64,000 nt of DNA from Stenopsyche tienmushanensis (taxonomy: Eukaryota > Arthropoda > Insecta > Trichoptera > Stenopsychidae): NCBI GenBank assembly GCA_008973525.1, contig WACJ01000307.1, positions 327,591 through 391,590 of the forward strand, given 5' to 3'. A program made the position numbers and the translations under genes. Below the pieces are notes generated by a model. It was not told where the DNA came from, ran no database searches, and worked only from the letters and a program-made list of their open reading frames with translations. Positions 40,522-53,378 of this stretch are shown here, one piece after another (position 1 is the first letter of the stretch; the number at the start of each line of letters is the position of its first letter).

Positions 40522-43500
40522 ATGGAGGGCGACAGCGCGGCGCCCGACGCCGCCCGGAGGGAGACCGACGTAAGCGACCGCCGCGCCCGCGCCCCCGTCC
40601 CCGGGAGCGCCGGGCGTCTCTCACGTCCGCGGACGAACTCTGCTTTCAGGACGGAGCCGCACGCGCCGGCGCCCCGCCCGCGGACCCCGCAGGGGAGCCC
40701 CTCGACGGTGAGTCTCGCCCGCGACGCCGGCGGCCCCGCGGCCCGGCCGACGGCTGACCGGAGCTCTCGGATTTCAGGGCCGAACCAGACGAAGCCCGCG
40801 GAGTCGTACACGACGACGCGTCCCGACGGCCGCGTGAGGCTCCGCGTCGAGAGGGAGGGCGTCGCCGCCGAGCCGCCGCTGTCCGTGCCGGGCCTCCTGA
40901 CGAGGACCGTCGCCAGGTTTCCGGACGTGACCGCGATCGCGTACAAGCGCCCCGACGGCGAATGGGAGCGGGTCACCTACAGGTACGACCGCGACGGGCC
41001 CCCGCCCGCCTCGCGCGCCCGCCTGACTCGCTCTCCCGTTTCAGACAGTACCAGCAGAGGATATTCACCTGCGCGAAGGCCTTCCTCAAGCTGGGGCTCG
41101 AGAAGCACCGCTCCGTGGCCATCCTCGGCTTCAACTCTCCCGAGTGGTTCGTCTCGGACTTCGCGGCGATCCACGCCGGGTGAGACGTCCCCCGCTCCGG
41201 CCCCCCCTCCGACCGTTCGTTTCTCTAATGTCGCTTCCGTTTCGAAGGGGAATCGCCGTCGGGGTCTACACGACGAACAGCGCGGAGGCGTGCCACCACG
41301 TGCTCTCGGACAGCCGCGCGAACATCGTCGTCGCGCAGGATGCGAAGCAGATGGACAAGATCCGTCAGATATGGCCGCGGCTGCCGGACTTGAAAGTCGC
41401 CATCCAGTGGGAGGGGGAACCCGAAGAGCCCTCCGATAGAATCCTGACCGTGCGTATCTCCCCGATCGCTTCCCCCCCCCCCCGCCTCGGCCGCGACTGA
41501 CTCTCCTTCCGCGTTTTTCAGTGGAAGCGAGCGATGGAGATCGGGATCGCCGAGGACGACGCCGCCCTGCGGAGGGTGCTCCGGACCGTCGCCGTCAACG
41601 AGTGCTGCACGCTCGTGTACACGGTGAGTCCGCGTCTCGCGGGGGCGCCCGACGCCCGGCGCCGTCGCGGGACTGAACCGTCTCCTCTCCCCCGCAGTCG
41701 GGCACGGTGGGCCAGCCGAAGGGCACGATGCTGTCGCACGACAACCTCGTGTGGGAGGCGCACTCGATCACCGAGCGGGCCGACCTCGTCCCCGGCGACG
41801 AGACGCTGGTGTCGTTCCTCCCCCTGAGCCACGTCGCCGCGCAGGTGAGTCTCCGCCTCCCCGCGTTCGCCCCCCCGTGCTCCCTTCGCTGATCGTCCGG
41901 CGGTCTCTCCCGCAGATGGTGGACATCTACATGTCGACGATGAACGGGATCTCGGTCTACTTCGCCGACCGCGACGCCCTCAAGGGGTCGCTCTTCGACA
42001 CGATCCAGGACGTCCAGCCGACGAGGTAAGACGGGGAGCGGGGCGCGCCCCTCCCCCGCCGCGCGGGCTCTCAACGCGCGTCCGTCGCACCGTTTCAGGT
42101 TCATCGCGGTCCCCCGAGTGTGGGAGAAGCTGCACGACAAGATGATCGCCCTCGGCGAAGCGAGCGGCCCGGTCAAGCGGCGCATCGCCGACTGGGCCAA
42201 GCGGAAGAGCCTCGAGTGCCACACGGCCCGCATCAACGGGTGAGACCTCCCCGTCCCCCGTCCGCCCGTCGGACCCTCCGTCCGGAGGGGCTCGTCTCAC
42301 CCTCTCGCGTTTTCAGGCGTCCCGGCTACGAGTCCTACGGCTTCATGCTGGCCAAGTGGCTCGTCCTCGGGCGCATCCGCGCCGCGCTCGGCTTCACCAA
42401 GTGCAGGATGTTCGTCACCGCCGCGGCTCCCCTCGCCGCCGACGTCAAGAAGTACTTCATGAGCGTCGACATGCCCATCATGGACGTCTTCGGGATGTCC
42501 GAGACGAGCGGGGCGCACACGCTGAGCCTCCCGAACGAGTTCGTATAGTCCGCCCCTCGCGCGCGGTCGCGCGCGGCCCCCCGCTGACGCGCGCTCTCAC
42601 CCCTCCCGCAGGTACAGGCTCGAGTCGATCGGCCGCCCCGTCTTCGGCGTCGAGACCAAGTTCGACAACCGGGATCCGCGCACGGGCGACGGGGAGCTCT
42701 GCATGCGCGGCCGGCACGTGTTCATGGGCTACCTCGGCGAGGAGGGGAAGACCGCCGAGGCCGTCGACGCCGACGGCTACCTCCGCTCGGGCGACGTCGG
42801 GAAGCAGGACGACGAGGGATATCTCTACATCACGGGCAGGATCAAGGTCAGCCGGGCGGCTCCGCCGTCGCTCAGTCCGCGTCGCTCCCCTCGGTCTGAC
42901 GGCTCTCTCGGTTTCAGGAGCTCCTCATCACCGCCGGCGGCGAGAACGTGGCTCCGGTCCCCATAGAGCAGCAGCTGAAGGCGGAGCTCCCGTTCGTCTC
43001 CAACGCGATGGTCGTCGGCGACAGGCGAAAGTTTCTGTCGGTCCTTCTCACGTTCAAGGTGAGGCGGGTCGGGCGCCCCCGCGCCGGACGGGGCGCCCGG
43101 CCGAGCTGACCCCGTCGTCTCCCGTTTCAGAGCGAGGTCCACGCCGACACGGGGGCCCCCCTCGACGGACTCGCCGGCGACTCCCTCAGGTGGCTGGAGA
43201 AGATCGGCGCCTCGGCGCTCACCGTCTCGGAGATAATGCGGACGAAGGACGAGAAGGCGAGTGGAGCGGGTCGATTCCGCCCTCCCTTCGGCTCGTCGTC
43301 TTCGCTCGCTCAGCGGATTCCTTTACTTTTTCAGATTTGGAAAGCGATAAACGACGGGATCAAGAGAGCGAACCAACAGGCGATATCGAACGCGCAGAAG
43401 ATTCAGAAGTTCTCAATCCTGCCTATGGACTTTTCGATCCCGACCGGAGAACTAGGTAAATGCGAAAGAAGCGTATCGTTTCCGTTCGCGATTTCGACCC

Positions 43501-43715
43501 GTTTCGAATGCGCAGTCGCAGTTGTCGTTTTAAATTTTCGTCAGGTCTCGCATTTTCGAAGAGTAGACTCGCGTCCGTTCCGCTCTCGTCTTGCGCGCCC
43601 TCGCATTGTCAGTCTCGTAACGCGCCTTTCTTTTGCAGGTCCGACGATGAAGATAAAGCGAAACGTCGTAGCCGAAAAGTACGCCGAGATAATAGAGAAG
43701 ATGTACGACGTCTGA
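40522..43715 (+). CDS. ACSBG: Very-long-chain acyl-CoA synthetase, bubblegum family
   Basis: Activates long and very-long-chain fatty acids to acyl-CoA in an ATP-dependent reaction. Exons are 40522-40569, 40650-40707, 40778-40982, 41045-41179, 41248-41449, 41522-41623, 41698-41844, 41916-42025, 42099-42239, 42317-42538, 42612-42846, 42918-43058, 43131-43256, 43335-43455 and 43639-43715. They encode 689 residues, near the family's usual 670-720. An in-frame ATG at 40216 would add 102 arginine-rich residues and is disfavoured. Motifs are the P-loop [61 protein letters not shown] and the [14 protein letters not shown] lid. Two donors are unusual. Exon 10 ends at GA before GTTCGT, restoring the family's NEYRLESIG junction. 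Exon 13 ends before GCGAGT, a GC-AG intron. Introns are about 60-110 bp and GC-rich. Confidence 0.93.
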
Positions 43716-44400
43716 GCGTCGCGCTCGTCTGCGCTCTCCGTCGATTTTTTATTTTTTTTATTATTCCGTTTTGCTCTTTGAGTTTTGTTATTGTTGTGTT
43801 ATGAAATCAATGTAAGTTTTGCTCTTTTGCAATATGAAAGAATACAAAGTCGCGCGACGTATGAAAAAAGACGATGACGAAAGTCTCAGTTCCCGAGTGC
43901 ACGTAAATCTATATTCCGAAAGTGTTCAAACGACCCCGAGTTTATTTCGACGGTACGAAATCAGCCATGCTGAAAATTTCCTTTTGCCAAATTTTGTAGT
44001 TGTTCATGTACAGGGGCCTCTCGAAGAAAATGCGAGGCCCGGGGCGACTGATATTTTATAAGCCTGTCAAATTTTAAAATGAGATTATCGGCGAAAAAAC
44101 AAAATCTATTAAAAGTAGAAAGCGATTTAAAATTATTTTTCGCCTAGCTTCTACCCCCTTGTTTTTGTTCGACATCGAGTATTTTCCGATTTGAGGCCCG
44201 GGACGGAGCCGCCCTCCGTTCGTGCGTACGACGCTCTGTGTAGACGCGTTTAGCTATTTCTAGTTCGTCTGTCTTGGAAGTAGATTATTGAAAAATGAGG
44301 TGTCCAGTAAATGGCCAAGCTTTAAATGTGAAAATATTTTTTACCACTATTGTGTAAAGAAATAATAAAAATTTTAACATCTTTTTTATAAAAAAAAGAT
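43716..44400 (+). other. ACSBG 3' UTR and end of the GC-rich block
   Basis: Sequence after the ACSBG stop. AATAAA-like signals near 44360 are the likely transcript end. A small frame at 43819-44061 has no recognised homology. Composition turns AT-rich by about 44.3 kb. Confidence 0.4.
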
Positions 44401-46865
44401 ATTCATCATTATTAAAATTGTGCAATGAATTAGACCTCGCGTATAATCCAGTGTGGAAATTCTGAGTCTACAGAGTGTACGTATGTCGATTGCCATCACT
44501 GATAATATGAATGGCAAAATATGATAATTAATTAAATACTGAGAAAGGAAAACGAGTACGTTGCCAAATCTGTAAGATAGATGGACTAATATTTAAATTA
44601 TTTTTTAATAAAGGCGGGTTTTGAATCATGTTGGTACTGAATAAAAATTTAGCTCTGATATTCGGACGCATTGATTTGTCCTAAATGCAAATTATATTAC
44701 GCTCAATTTTATGTTACATTATTACAGTACGCTCAAAGTTATATCATTTTTAAATAGAATTGCTTTAACTCAATGTCACCTTTGTGATTTTTCAAAAATA
44801 GTGTTTAGTCGGTTACAGTGTCGACTGTAGATACTTTTGTATTCGTTGAATGTACGTCATTATTTGATGGGGGGAAAATATCTTCATAATAGTGCGCCGA
44901 GAAGATAATAGACAATCTTGAAGACGATTAGAGTTTCATTCCCATTACGAAAAAGTCGATGCGCTCTAGTCTCGGATTTTTCGGTATGAATTGAATGCGG
45001 CTTTGATCGGAGGGCTCGAACTTGATTCTGATCGATTTGTTTGTAAATACATATTGATATTATTTATTTACTTGTATATTTGTTATTTGCTCGTTTTAAA
45101 TGAGAGAATTATTAATAGACAAAATTAAAAATCCCAGCCTGGCCGGGACTCATCTCTGCCGCATGCTCTTAGGATGCGGGCGCTCTGGACGATTCTGAAC
45201 CATACTCTGCTTTTGAATTTGAAATTTTTGTGTGAAATTGCAACTTTATAAGTCTGCAGTTCTTCCAAACGCTTAATTGTAATGAAAATGTATTTCTATT
45301 TGAATTGAAAACTTTTGTTGAAACATTCTTTAATATTTTTCATATTTAATATATAATAATATTTCACATTTTCATAAGCTTTCTGTCTTTTTATCCGTTA
45401 ACAAATGAAGAAGTTCTTTCAAATTGTTCTCTTCGATTTTCATATTAAAAAATAACACATTCCTCGAGAAATATTTCTTACGAGAGTCGATTGACAATCC
45501 CTAATGAAAAGAATGACTATTTTGCATGTTTATGCATCATTGTAATATTAGCAATTGTGTCAACTTTGGTGATATTATCTTTTACGTGTGAAAACTGTGG
45601 TCGGCAATTTGAAATCTTTTTATTGGAAGGTAAATGTAGTTTTTAATTAAATTAATTAAATCTATGATTAGTATATCTCGCTCTTTGGAATACTGAACGG
45701 CTATTTTTCAAAATGTCTGCGGCCTATTTCTCTCTCGGACGTTCCGTAATGAGATCGTTCCTCGATCTTTATCGAAAGGTATCTTTGTTACCGTAATTTT
45801 TTAAGGTGTCGGTGCTTTTGTGGACAGGTTAGTGAGTATTATGACGCGAGAATGAAGAAGACGGTGCTGTAAATATGCATTTTTGTATATGGTTATTTAT
45901 TTCAAGATTCTCTCGATGGTTGTAAATATGCTGTAGGTTTAGCACTTTACAGATAGCTTCTAAAGATTGACTACTATAATTAAATTACTTCGTTCGTGTG
46001 TCGTGTGATATTTTTTCAACTGATGTCGTTCATTTTGAATATACTTTACATTTTTTTGTATTTCATATGTACAGCGATTAATGAATTCTGAGAATTTATA
46101 ATGGAAATGTTGGAAGAAAAAATTGTATAGTGTTACGCAAACAAAAAATGTGTTAATAAAAATATAAAACATATATTTTTGATATTCAATTCTTAAATTG
46201 AGGTTTAAAGTTTTTGCAGGGTCAAAAATGTGTCAATTTTGAAAAATATACAGTTATCAGTATGTATACGTGTTATTTAAATTGCTTCTAACTGTTATTT
46301 TGTCGAGAGTCAAACTGTTGTATAAAATTTGGTGTAAAATATATTAATATGATACATTGTTTTTAATTCTCTAAAGAAATTGTACTCATATTTTTATACA
46401 CATTGAATTTGATTGTTAAAAATTAATTTTGCATTTTAGTCGGAAAAACAGTGAAAACACAGAATGCGATGCAATCATATATTATTTTGTTAAAAATATA
46501 GTGCTTCAATAATACAAATAGATAAAATATGGTTTCACTCAACCGTCTAATTTAATTTGTATAATAATTGATATATTAATAAATAAAGCATATTAATGTG
46601 TTCTATGTCAGCTGATGCTTATGTACGGGAAGCATATTTTTATGAGTTATGCCATGTTTTTTCACATTTTTTTTTAATTACTTGTTCAATAAGGATTTGT
46701 TGAAACTATATATTTTTTAAAATGAGCACTTTCTCAATACACGGAAAGACCAAAACTATGGGCAAACGCACGCAAAGTTTCGCCATATGTAAGGTGTTAA
46801 TATCGTCATTTCTCTATATCCACTATCTTTCTGTATAAAATTATATTAATATTATTATACCTGCT
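44400..46865. other. AT-rich intergenic DNA
   Basis: No coding motif and no repeat with a second copy recognised in this window. Confidence 0.4.
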
Positions 46866-46878
46866 TATATTATAATTG

Positions 46879-47047
46879 TGAGCGTTCAAAATAAAACTCG
46901 GTGGTAATGCTACCTTCAATATCGAGCGAATGAGGAGGTGAATGTATGATACAGACGAAATGGATGTAACCCCTTTCCTATGAATGGATATTGAAGAGGC
47001 CCATAGTTCTGTAGTGGACTGTTAGTGGCTGCACTATGATGATGATG
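46879..47047 (+). mobile_element. RTE-like non-LTR 3' end, copy 2
   Basis: A 169-bp 5'-truncated copy of the element at 15756-15999, ending in ATGATGATG. Perfect 12-bp target duplications ATATTATAATTG lie at 46867-46878 and 47048-47059. Confidence 0.85.
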
Positions 47048-47646
47048 ATATTATAATTGCTTTTTCCAGTATATGATAGGTATTCACTGGTGAATGACTA
47101 CCCGTTGAGAGCGTGACTGATAATTATCGTTGAATGGATATTTAAGATATCACAGTTCTACTAGATTTTTCTAGATGGGTATTGATGTCACATTTTCAAT
47201 AATTTTTATTCACTGTTTTCTAGAAAGGAATTTATAAGTAATACAGTACAATAGGGCAGTTTTTCAGTTTGAGATCGATAAGCTATTTTAAGGATTATGT
47301 TTGATATTAAATTATTGATAAAACATAATGACAAAATCCTAATAAAATAATTATATATAATACCGCTCATATATTTATAAATATTAAACAAAAGTCTGTT
47401 AAGCCAGCGATAAACTTAAAAATAGATTAACACGAATTATTAAATAAGTTTATTTTCATAAAATTGAAAAAACATGTTTGTATAATTCCATATTCTTTTA
47501 TAATATGCACTGTGTTATGATGCGATAACATGTTATATCACAATTTGAATTAATATTCGAAAAGTTAGAAATTCTACACTGCTTATCAAATATTAAACCA
47601 GCAATAAATTGATGATAAAATCATAAAAAATGAACGAGGCCAACTT

Positions 47647-47676
47647 GTCTAGTCTAGTCTAGTGTGTCTAGTCATA
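47647..47676. repeat. TCTAG microsatellite
   Basis: A short degenerate array of TCTAG/TCTAGTC units inside AT-rich DNA. Confidence 0.6.
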
Positions 47677-48205
47677 TTGAGCGAATGCAGGGGTGAACTT
47701 CCCAATTTAACACTCGGACATTCTGTGAATTATTTTCTTTAATAAAACTCAGACGTTTTGTATGGATTGAATGATTCAATATTGACGATTTCTCAGATCT
47801 CCCCGAACATCAATGAAAGATCTAACGACGGTGCTCACTCGGCTGTGTCTCGGTAATAGTTGATCATATAAACATTTTAACATACTTTTTCTAGTAGTAA
47901 TAAAGGTATTCCTTTATATATGACCGAGATAGGTTCCTAGATATCGACCGTAAGTCGATTTTCATAAAGAAAAAAATAACAATAACAAAAGATTAGTAAA
48001 TATATATAATATATATGTTTTTTTTAACAATATTTTTTCAATATATCAATTCAATTTTAAGGAAGGCCTCGGAATTGGTTGTTTTATTAATGTAATAACA
48101 TAACTCAATAATGGGCGGATTCTACGAGCATGGCCATTTTTTGTGCATATTGATGCCACGGTGACTCCAATCCCGAGATCCCGGACAGTTTAGGTACAGT
48201 TGTAG

Positions 48206-49133
48206 GTAGAATCCCGGGATTATAAAACGTAATCCCGAAAATTTCGGGATTGAAATTTTTATCTAACAGAAATCGTACACCTCACCAACACGATGAAGGC
48301 TACTAAATCGAGACATTCCCAACGAACAATGGACGGTTGGAAACAGTGGCGTAATTACTAATTGGCGAACTTAGGCGACGCTCAGGGGCAGTGACTGTCT
48401 AATCTATGTAGACATATATAGCGTACATGTATGTTTTTCAAATTGTTATAGTAATCTTTCCCTACCGGTGATGTATTTACTACACCTCGACTCTAATAAT
48501 GGGAATATCGATATGAAATATAATAGATACTGGCTTTAGAATTTATGTATTCCTCCGTAATATAATTACGAATCACATCAAAGTATTATAGTATATAAGT
48601 ATTCAACTGCAGCGATGGAAATAAATAATTTGTCGGGAAATCGGGAATTTTGCGAGTTTTAGTCCGTGTTAGCAGAAAGGAATTTCATCAGTTACATTGG
48701 TGGTGTTATACGAAAACGAGGGCTCACGCGGTCATCAACTCGAACTAGCATTTAAATATCTGATGACGATATCTCCAACGAGTGTTGAGGCTGAGCGTAC
48801 ATTTTCAGCAGCAAGTTGCCTGACTTCCAAAATCAGATCCAGACTAAATGATGAAACACTAATGTTTAATTTTAATGTTACTTCGGGCATATTTTCAAAA
48901 TAATATTCGAATTTTTTAGTGTTTTTTATTTTTTGAATTATATTTTTATCTTTTCTTAAATAAATAAAATTATTTGGCCTTCAAGTGATTTTTTATATTG
49001 AACAAATGGACTTATTAGTAATTTTTGATCAAATTTATCAATGTAATTTCTTGAAATATTGGATTCCGGGATTGTCTAATGAAATCCCGGGATCGAAATT
49101 TTGGCTCGGGATTGGATTCCCTACTCATGACCT
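48206..49133 (+). mobile_element. Decayed hAT transposon
   Basis: The left end begins TAGGTAGAATCCCGGGATT; the right end, read on the minus strand, begins TAGGGAATCCAATCCCG. Both are followed by further AATCCCG-type subterminal repeats. Between them lies a hAT C-terminal dimerisation-domain remnant (48697-48903). Most of the transposase is gone. Target duplication could not be confirmed. Confidence 0.7.
48697..48903 (+). pseudogene. hAT transposase C-terminal dimerisation domain, remnant
   Basis: A 68-codon frame with LELAFKYLMTISPTSVEAER, TFSAASCLTSKIRSRLNDET. The SVEAERTFSAA motif followed by KIRSRL is diagnostic of the hAT family C-terminal region. Catalytic residues are absent. It lies inside the hAT element with AATCCCGGGATT-type ends. 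Confidence 0.85.
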
Positions 49134-49154
49134 TGGTAAGTTATGACTCATGAC

Positions 49155-49338
49155 AGTTTCGATCTCGCTCCGGTCAAATATTTTTTCGGACGAACCGGCA
49201 CCGGCGCGATATCGGATCGGAACTGGGGCGATACGATAGTGTGAATACTCTCATTGTTTCTCGTATAAGAATATTTTACCGGGCCGAGACCGGAGCGAGA
49301 TCGAACCGTTACCGGCACCATAGTGTGGATCGGGTCTA
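49155..49338. mobile_element. Long-inverted-repeat MITE, copy 2
   Basis: Shares GATCTCGCTCCGGTCAAA, AGATAGTGTGAA-like, TTGTTTCT and GGAGCGAGATCGAACCGT blocks with 33998-34200. The extreme left end is missing. It directly abuts the hAT element's right end. Confidence 0.65.
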
Positions 49339-49555
49339 ATTGGCGCCTTTATAGCGTTTTGTTTCAATTTTGGCGCAAAATCCACCTGAGGTGAATACTA
49401 TGAGGTGCATCGGTCTGATGCGAGAACTCTCCTGGTTGACGCCATAATTTAACGCATCGTGGGCTCTTTTGCCTCCAACATTCACATTCATATTTTTGTG
49501 GCCGCGCGGCTGCCTTTATTCTTTATTTTAATTATTTTTTTTTTACTTATTTTAT

Positions 49556-49964
49556 TTATTTGTATTGTAACGCAGGAAGAAATCCGGAAAAAAACTGCAA
49601 GCCTCTCAGTTCGGATTTTTTACCTTCAGAAGTGATTTCTACAAAAGAGTAGTAATACGCGAACGATGACATCATAGGTGTCATCATATAGGCGGCCGAT
49701 TGTCGGGTGTCGGATTCTCGGGAAGCCCCGGCGGCGATCGGCGCGAACGGCGAGATCCAGTTGTCGGGGATTTTTGCCAGGATGCCGGGGATTTTTGCAA
49801 CGCAACACCAACATGAAGACGGAAAGAAAAGGCGCCGAGTGCGTAGTTGGCGACTAGACCTACACGGAGAAGGAGCTTCGAGTTGCAGCGGCGAAGAAAG
49901 CCGACTTCTTGCGTTCAATCCTACAGTATGTTCGTTATTTACTTATTTACATGATTACACTTGA
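49556..49964. other. Unassigned GC-rich patch with open frames on both strands
   Basis: A minus-strand frame of 120 codons (49918-49556) and a plus-strand frame of 85 codons (49707-49964) overlap. Neither shows a domain I recognise. The patch is GC-rich within AT-rich DNA, and two GGGGATTTTTGC blocks repeat at about 49767 and 49788. It could be an exon, a transposon piece or an isolated CpG island. Confidence 0.25.
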
Positions 49965-50554
49965 ACCTCTTTTTGGGTGATTTCAAATTTATGCGGGTTT
50001 TTAAAACAATACAGCAATATATGCTTCATAATTATATAAATCTATGTTTTCGCCAATCGCATCTTTTAAATTATAAAAATGGGTAAAATCCCCTTTCCGC
50101 ACTTTCGACATTCATAGTTTTAATTTCATCGTGAAATAATTTATTGATGAAATCATAAATGGTTTTGGATTTTCCTTGTAATTTCAGTTTATTAAAATTA
50201 AATCTGTCAATGGTTAAGTTAAGTTAACCATTTCCCCGACGAATTATTTTTGCAAAAATTTCCAAGAAAATCCATTTTTTCTTTTAATTTGAAGCATATT
50301 ATTATAATTTTTTTTAACGGTTTTATTAATTTTATTATTTTAATATTTTTTTTCTATAATCGAATATTTATCAAATATTATCAAACTGCATGCATTGGCA
50401 TGTTTTGTTAAATTTTGCTATGTCGTAAAATGCGTATTTGAATCAACGCCGGATACCCGCATGTCTCCCGCGCTAAACGAGTGGCGCGCCGAGGATTGTA
50501 ATCTCCGTCTCCCGCACACAATGTGTTTTTTGAAAAATGCGAAAATTGTAAAGC

Positions 50555-50600
50555 ATCCAATTTGGTTTGTAAAACGTCCAATTTGAAGTCAAAAACCTAC
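50555..50600. repeat. Isolated end of the CCAATTTG-iteron transposon
   Basis: Contains AAAGCATCCAATTTGGTTTG and AACGTCCAATTTGAAGT, matching the inner repeats of the element at 54409-55306. A lone end or truncated copy. Confidence 0.55.
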
Positions 50601-50771
50601 ACGCAAATTTTGTTCAGTTTCAAATTATTACATTAAACCACTTCATCGGCGCTGACGCGAATATGACTCCAACCCAAAGCGCGTACATATGAACATTTTA
50701 AAGTTGCCGTTCGATTCAAATACGTATTTTACGACAACAAAATTTAACAAAACAACATGCAAATGCATGTA

Positions 50772-51324
50772 CACCTATCCCTCGATTTACGCGGTACCCA
50801 TTTTACGCGGTTTCACTTTTACGCGGTCAGAAAAAATTTTTTTTTTAATAAAACTCGAACTTTTCGAATCGATTTTTTAATAAATTATCTTAAATTGTGT
50901 GGAATATATAGAATTAGCAATTAAAGAAATGAAAAAGTCAACATTAAATGCTTGTTGGAGAGCAGTATGACCAGAAATAGTTGAACGTAATCATGTAATT
51001 CCAGCAAGATATGAAACATTTAACAGCATTTTAAATACAACAAAAGCATTGGGACAAGTTATAAATGTTATAAATTTATGTCGAGCTATTAAATATATAT
51101 TTTTTAAAAAAAGTTTTTTTATGCAGATATATTTGTATATACAATGTACTCGTTTTACGCGGTTTTTGCTGGAACCTATCCCCCTACTTTATATGAAATT
51201 GAAGTCTCGATTTACGCGGATTTTTATTTTCTGGAACCTATCTTCCGTTTTTGTATGAATTTGAAGTCTCGATTTACGCGTTTTCTCTAGGAACGTATCT
51301 ACCGCCTTAATCGAGAGATAGGTG
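50772..51324 (+). mobile_element. Tigger/pogo-like element with TA flanks
   Basis: The left end CACCTATCCCTCGATTTACG and the right end (minus strand CACCTATCTCTCGATTAAGG) are inverted copies, each bordered by TA. The interior at about 50910-51090 carries a transposase-like stretch (MKKSTLNACWRAV, a stop, PEIVERN) resembling Tigger/jerky proteins. Extra partial copies of the ACGCGGTTTT end lie near 51153-51300. Confidence 0.7.
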
Positions 51325-51929
51325 TAATTTGATAAATATATGACGATAGTAAAAAAATATTAAAATAATCAATAAGATAAATAAAATTGTTAAAAAAAAA
51401 TCAAGAATATATTTTTATAATTATATGCTTCAAATTAAAAGAAGAAAAAAAAATTTTTGGAAAAGGTTTGAAAAAATAATTCGCTAAGGGTAGTAGTTAA
51501 TTATATTTAAAACGTCGTCAAAATAAGACAAAATTCGTTGAAATTTTCTCAACTATACGAAGCTTTAGAATTTATTAATTTTGAAATTATATAATATAAT
51601 TATAGACAAATAAGCTGTAATTAAAAAAGCTTAAGATTTCAATTACCTTTCTAAGAAGTTCTTTGATTACTGATGTTTACAAATATGACTTTGGAAACTT
51701 TCTTCCTGATGGTCCATGTGATATCGCATAAACCTAACAATTATTAAAATATTAAATATGCTAAAAGTCATCATATGAAAGTATTTTGTATCATTTGGAA
51801 TTTGCTTGTTGGACAAAAATATTGAATGGTTTAATTTACAAGATATACTTTTGTTAATATAGTTGCAGAAAATGGAATTTGAAAAAAGTGTAAAAAAAAA
51901 TTCTGGAAGAGCAGTGCTGCAAGAACGTT

Positions 51930-52425
51930 TCCCAACATGAACGGGGGCACCAGGAGTCAGCGGAGAAGTGCAATTGGAATGCGCTGCTGTTGGAGCATCA
52001 AAAATAATTTAGGATCGTAACGGTTATCATCTTTCGTTGCATCTTCTATCTCAACAGACATCGATTCGGTACACACAGAATTCTCAAAGCGACTCAATAT
52101 CTCATACATATGCGATGAAAATGCTAGACTATACTTCTTATATTCTTGTACCACTTTCAACATTCTGCAAGACTTGATGTTTATGGTGAGACAAAGAATG
52201 TCAAATATACTATAAATTATGTGTTTTGATTGAAATTTGACAAGTTAAATAACTTTTAAATATGTTTTCAGGTCCTGGAATTATAATCTAAAATAACTTT
52301 TTAGACTGATGTTTAGTCATTTAACAATAAAAAGTTCTATAAGTGAAATACTTATTGGGGCAACAGTAATAGAAAATTCTGGTGTATGTCAATGCAAAGC
52401 GACTAATCCTCATGGTACCGCTCTA
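51930..52425 (+). pseudogene. Decayed immunoglobulin (I-set) domain fragment
   Basis: On the plus strand, 51946-52010 encodes GAPGVSGEVQLECAAVGASK, the B-strand half of an Ig domain, with a TGA just before and a TAG where the conserved Trp would be. Positions 52305-52414 follow a TTTTTAG acceptor and encode LTIKSS..., then ENSGVCQCKATNPHG, the E-F-G half with the second Cys, ending at a GT donor. Two complementary Ig halves in order on one strand are unlikely by chance. The minus-strand frame 51957-52163 overlaps the first half and was judged antisense. A third Ig-like tail (ATNAVGP) may lie at 53440-53540. Confidence 0.5.
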
Positions 52426-53130
52426 CATATATAATCAATCTTATAGAAAAGGGTATATTTTTTCTATTACTTTCGGTTATAAATAAAAATTGGTAAACAC
52501 CTACAGTTATCAGTGTAGCATTGTTAGCACTTAATTTCTTTGTTGCAATTTTGATTGGCAGAAAAATGTTCGGCAATTTTCTAAAATATATTTCTTTACT
52601 GGTAATAATTTCCGATTTTAAATCCTTTAAATATTTCTTGATTGATTAGAGAGTGAAAGAAATCTTTGTGCCCTCATGTTTATTGAGTTTCATCTTGTTT
52701 TAACATCGAGTATTAGCTTAATTTTTTTTAATGTTGTTTAACATTTATCCTAACTATTAAAATTTTTGTTGGTGATTTTTTAAATATCTTTACAATTGAG
52801 CGAAAATAGTTTTCGTTTACAATTTTTTTTAATATTGTATGAATATGAAGATGTTATCTTCATTTAGTAAATTTTCCTAGTTTCATTATCTAGAACGACG
52901 ATACTTAAACTCGTGTAGTCTGCGGACCCCATCTTGAGCAATTTTTTTTTCGTGGACCCCTATTGAAAAATAAATATTTTACGGACCCCATACCAATATT
53001 TTACGCCATTTTTGAGACTTAAATTTTTAAACAAACATTTCTTGGTCAAAAAGAAGAAGTGGTTAAATGGCAATAATATAACTGTATTTGTTAGATCATA
53101 TAATTCATATAGTGCCAAAATACATCATGA

Positions 53131-53378
53131 TTAACACATCTCCATTGAGAAGGGTATTTACACCGTTTAGGCAGACTTGTCTTTGTTACCTTTTGTGAGG
53201 TATTTTTGCCTTTTGCGTTGACTCCACTTTAACGGCGGAAAAGGTATAAGTACTAGATATGATTTATAACGTTTCCACCATCAAATTTGAGTCGACGCAA
53301 AAAGTAAAAATACCTCCCGCCAATAACGACCAGTCAGCATAAACGGTAAAAATTCCCTACCCGATGGAGATGTGTTAA
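53131..53378. mobile_element. TTAA-flanked long-TIR MITE (248 bp)
   Basis: TTAACACATCTCCATTGAGA at the left and, on the minus strand, TTAACACATCTCCATCGGGT at the right. The arms stay similar for about 100 bp (ACCGTTTA, GAGGTATTTTTGCCTTTT against GAGGTATTTTTACTTTTT, TGCGTYGACTC). Confidence 0.8.

Noticed and set aside
40114..41439. A 441-codon plus-strand frame at the start of ACSBG
   Set aside because: It reads through several GC-rich introns. The spliced exons match the enzyme family and this frame does not.
51957..52163. A 68-codon minus-strand frame with natural-looking composition
   Set aside because: It is antisense to the Ig-like half-domain on the plus strand, and no family match was recognised. 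Kept only as a caution.
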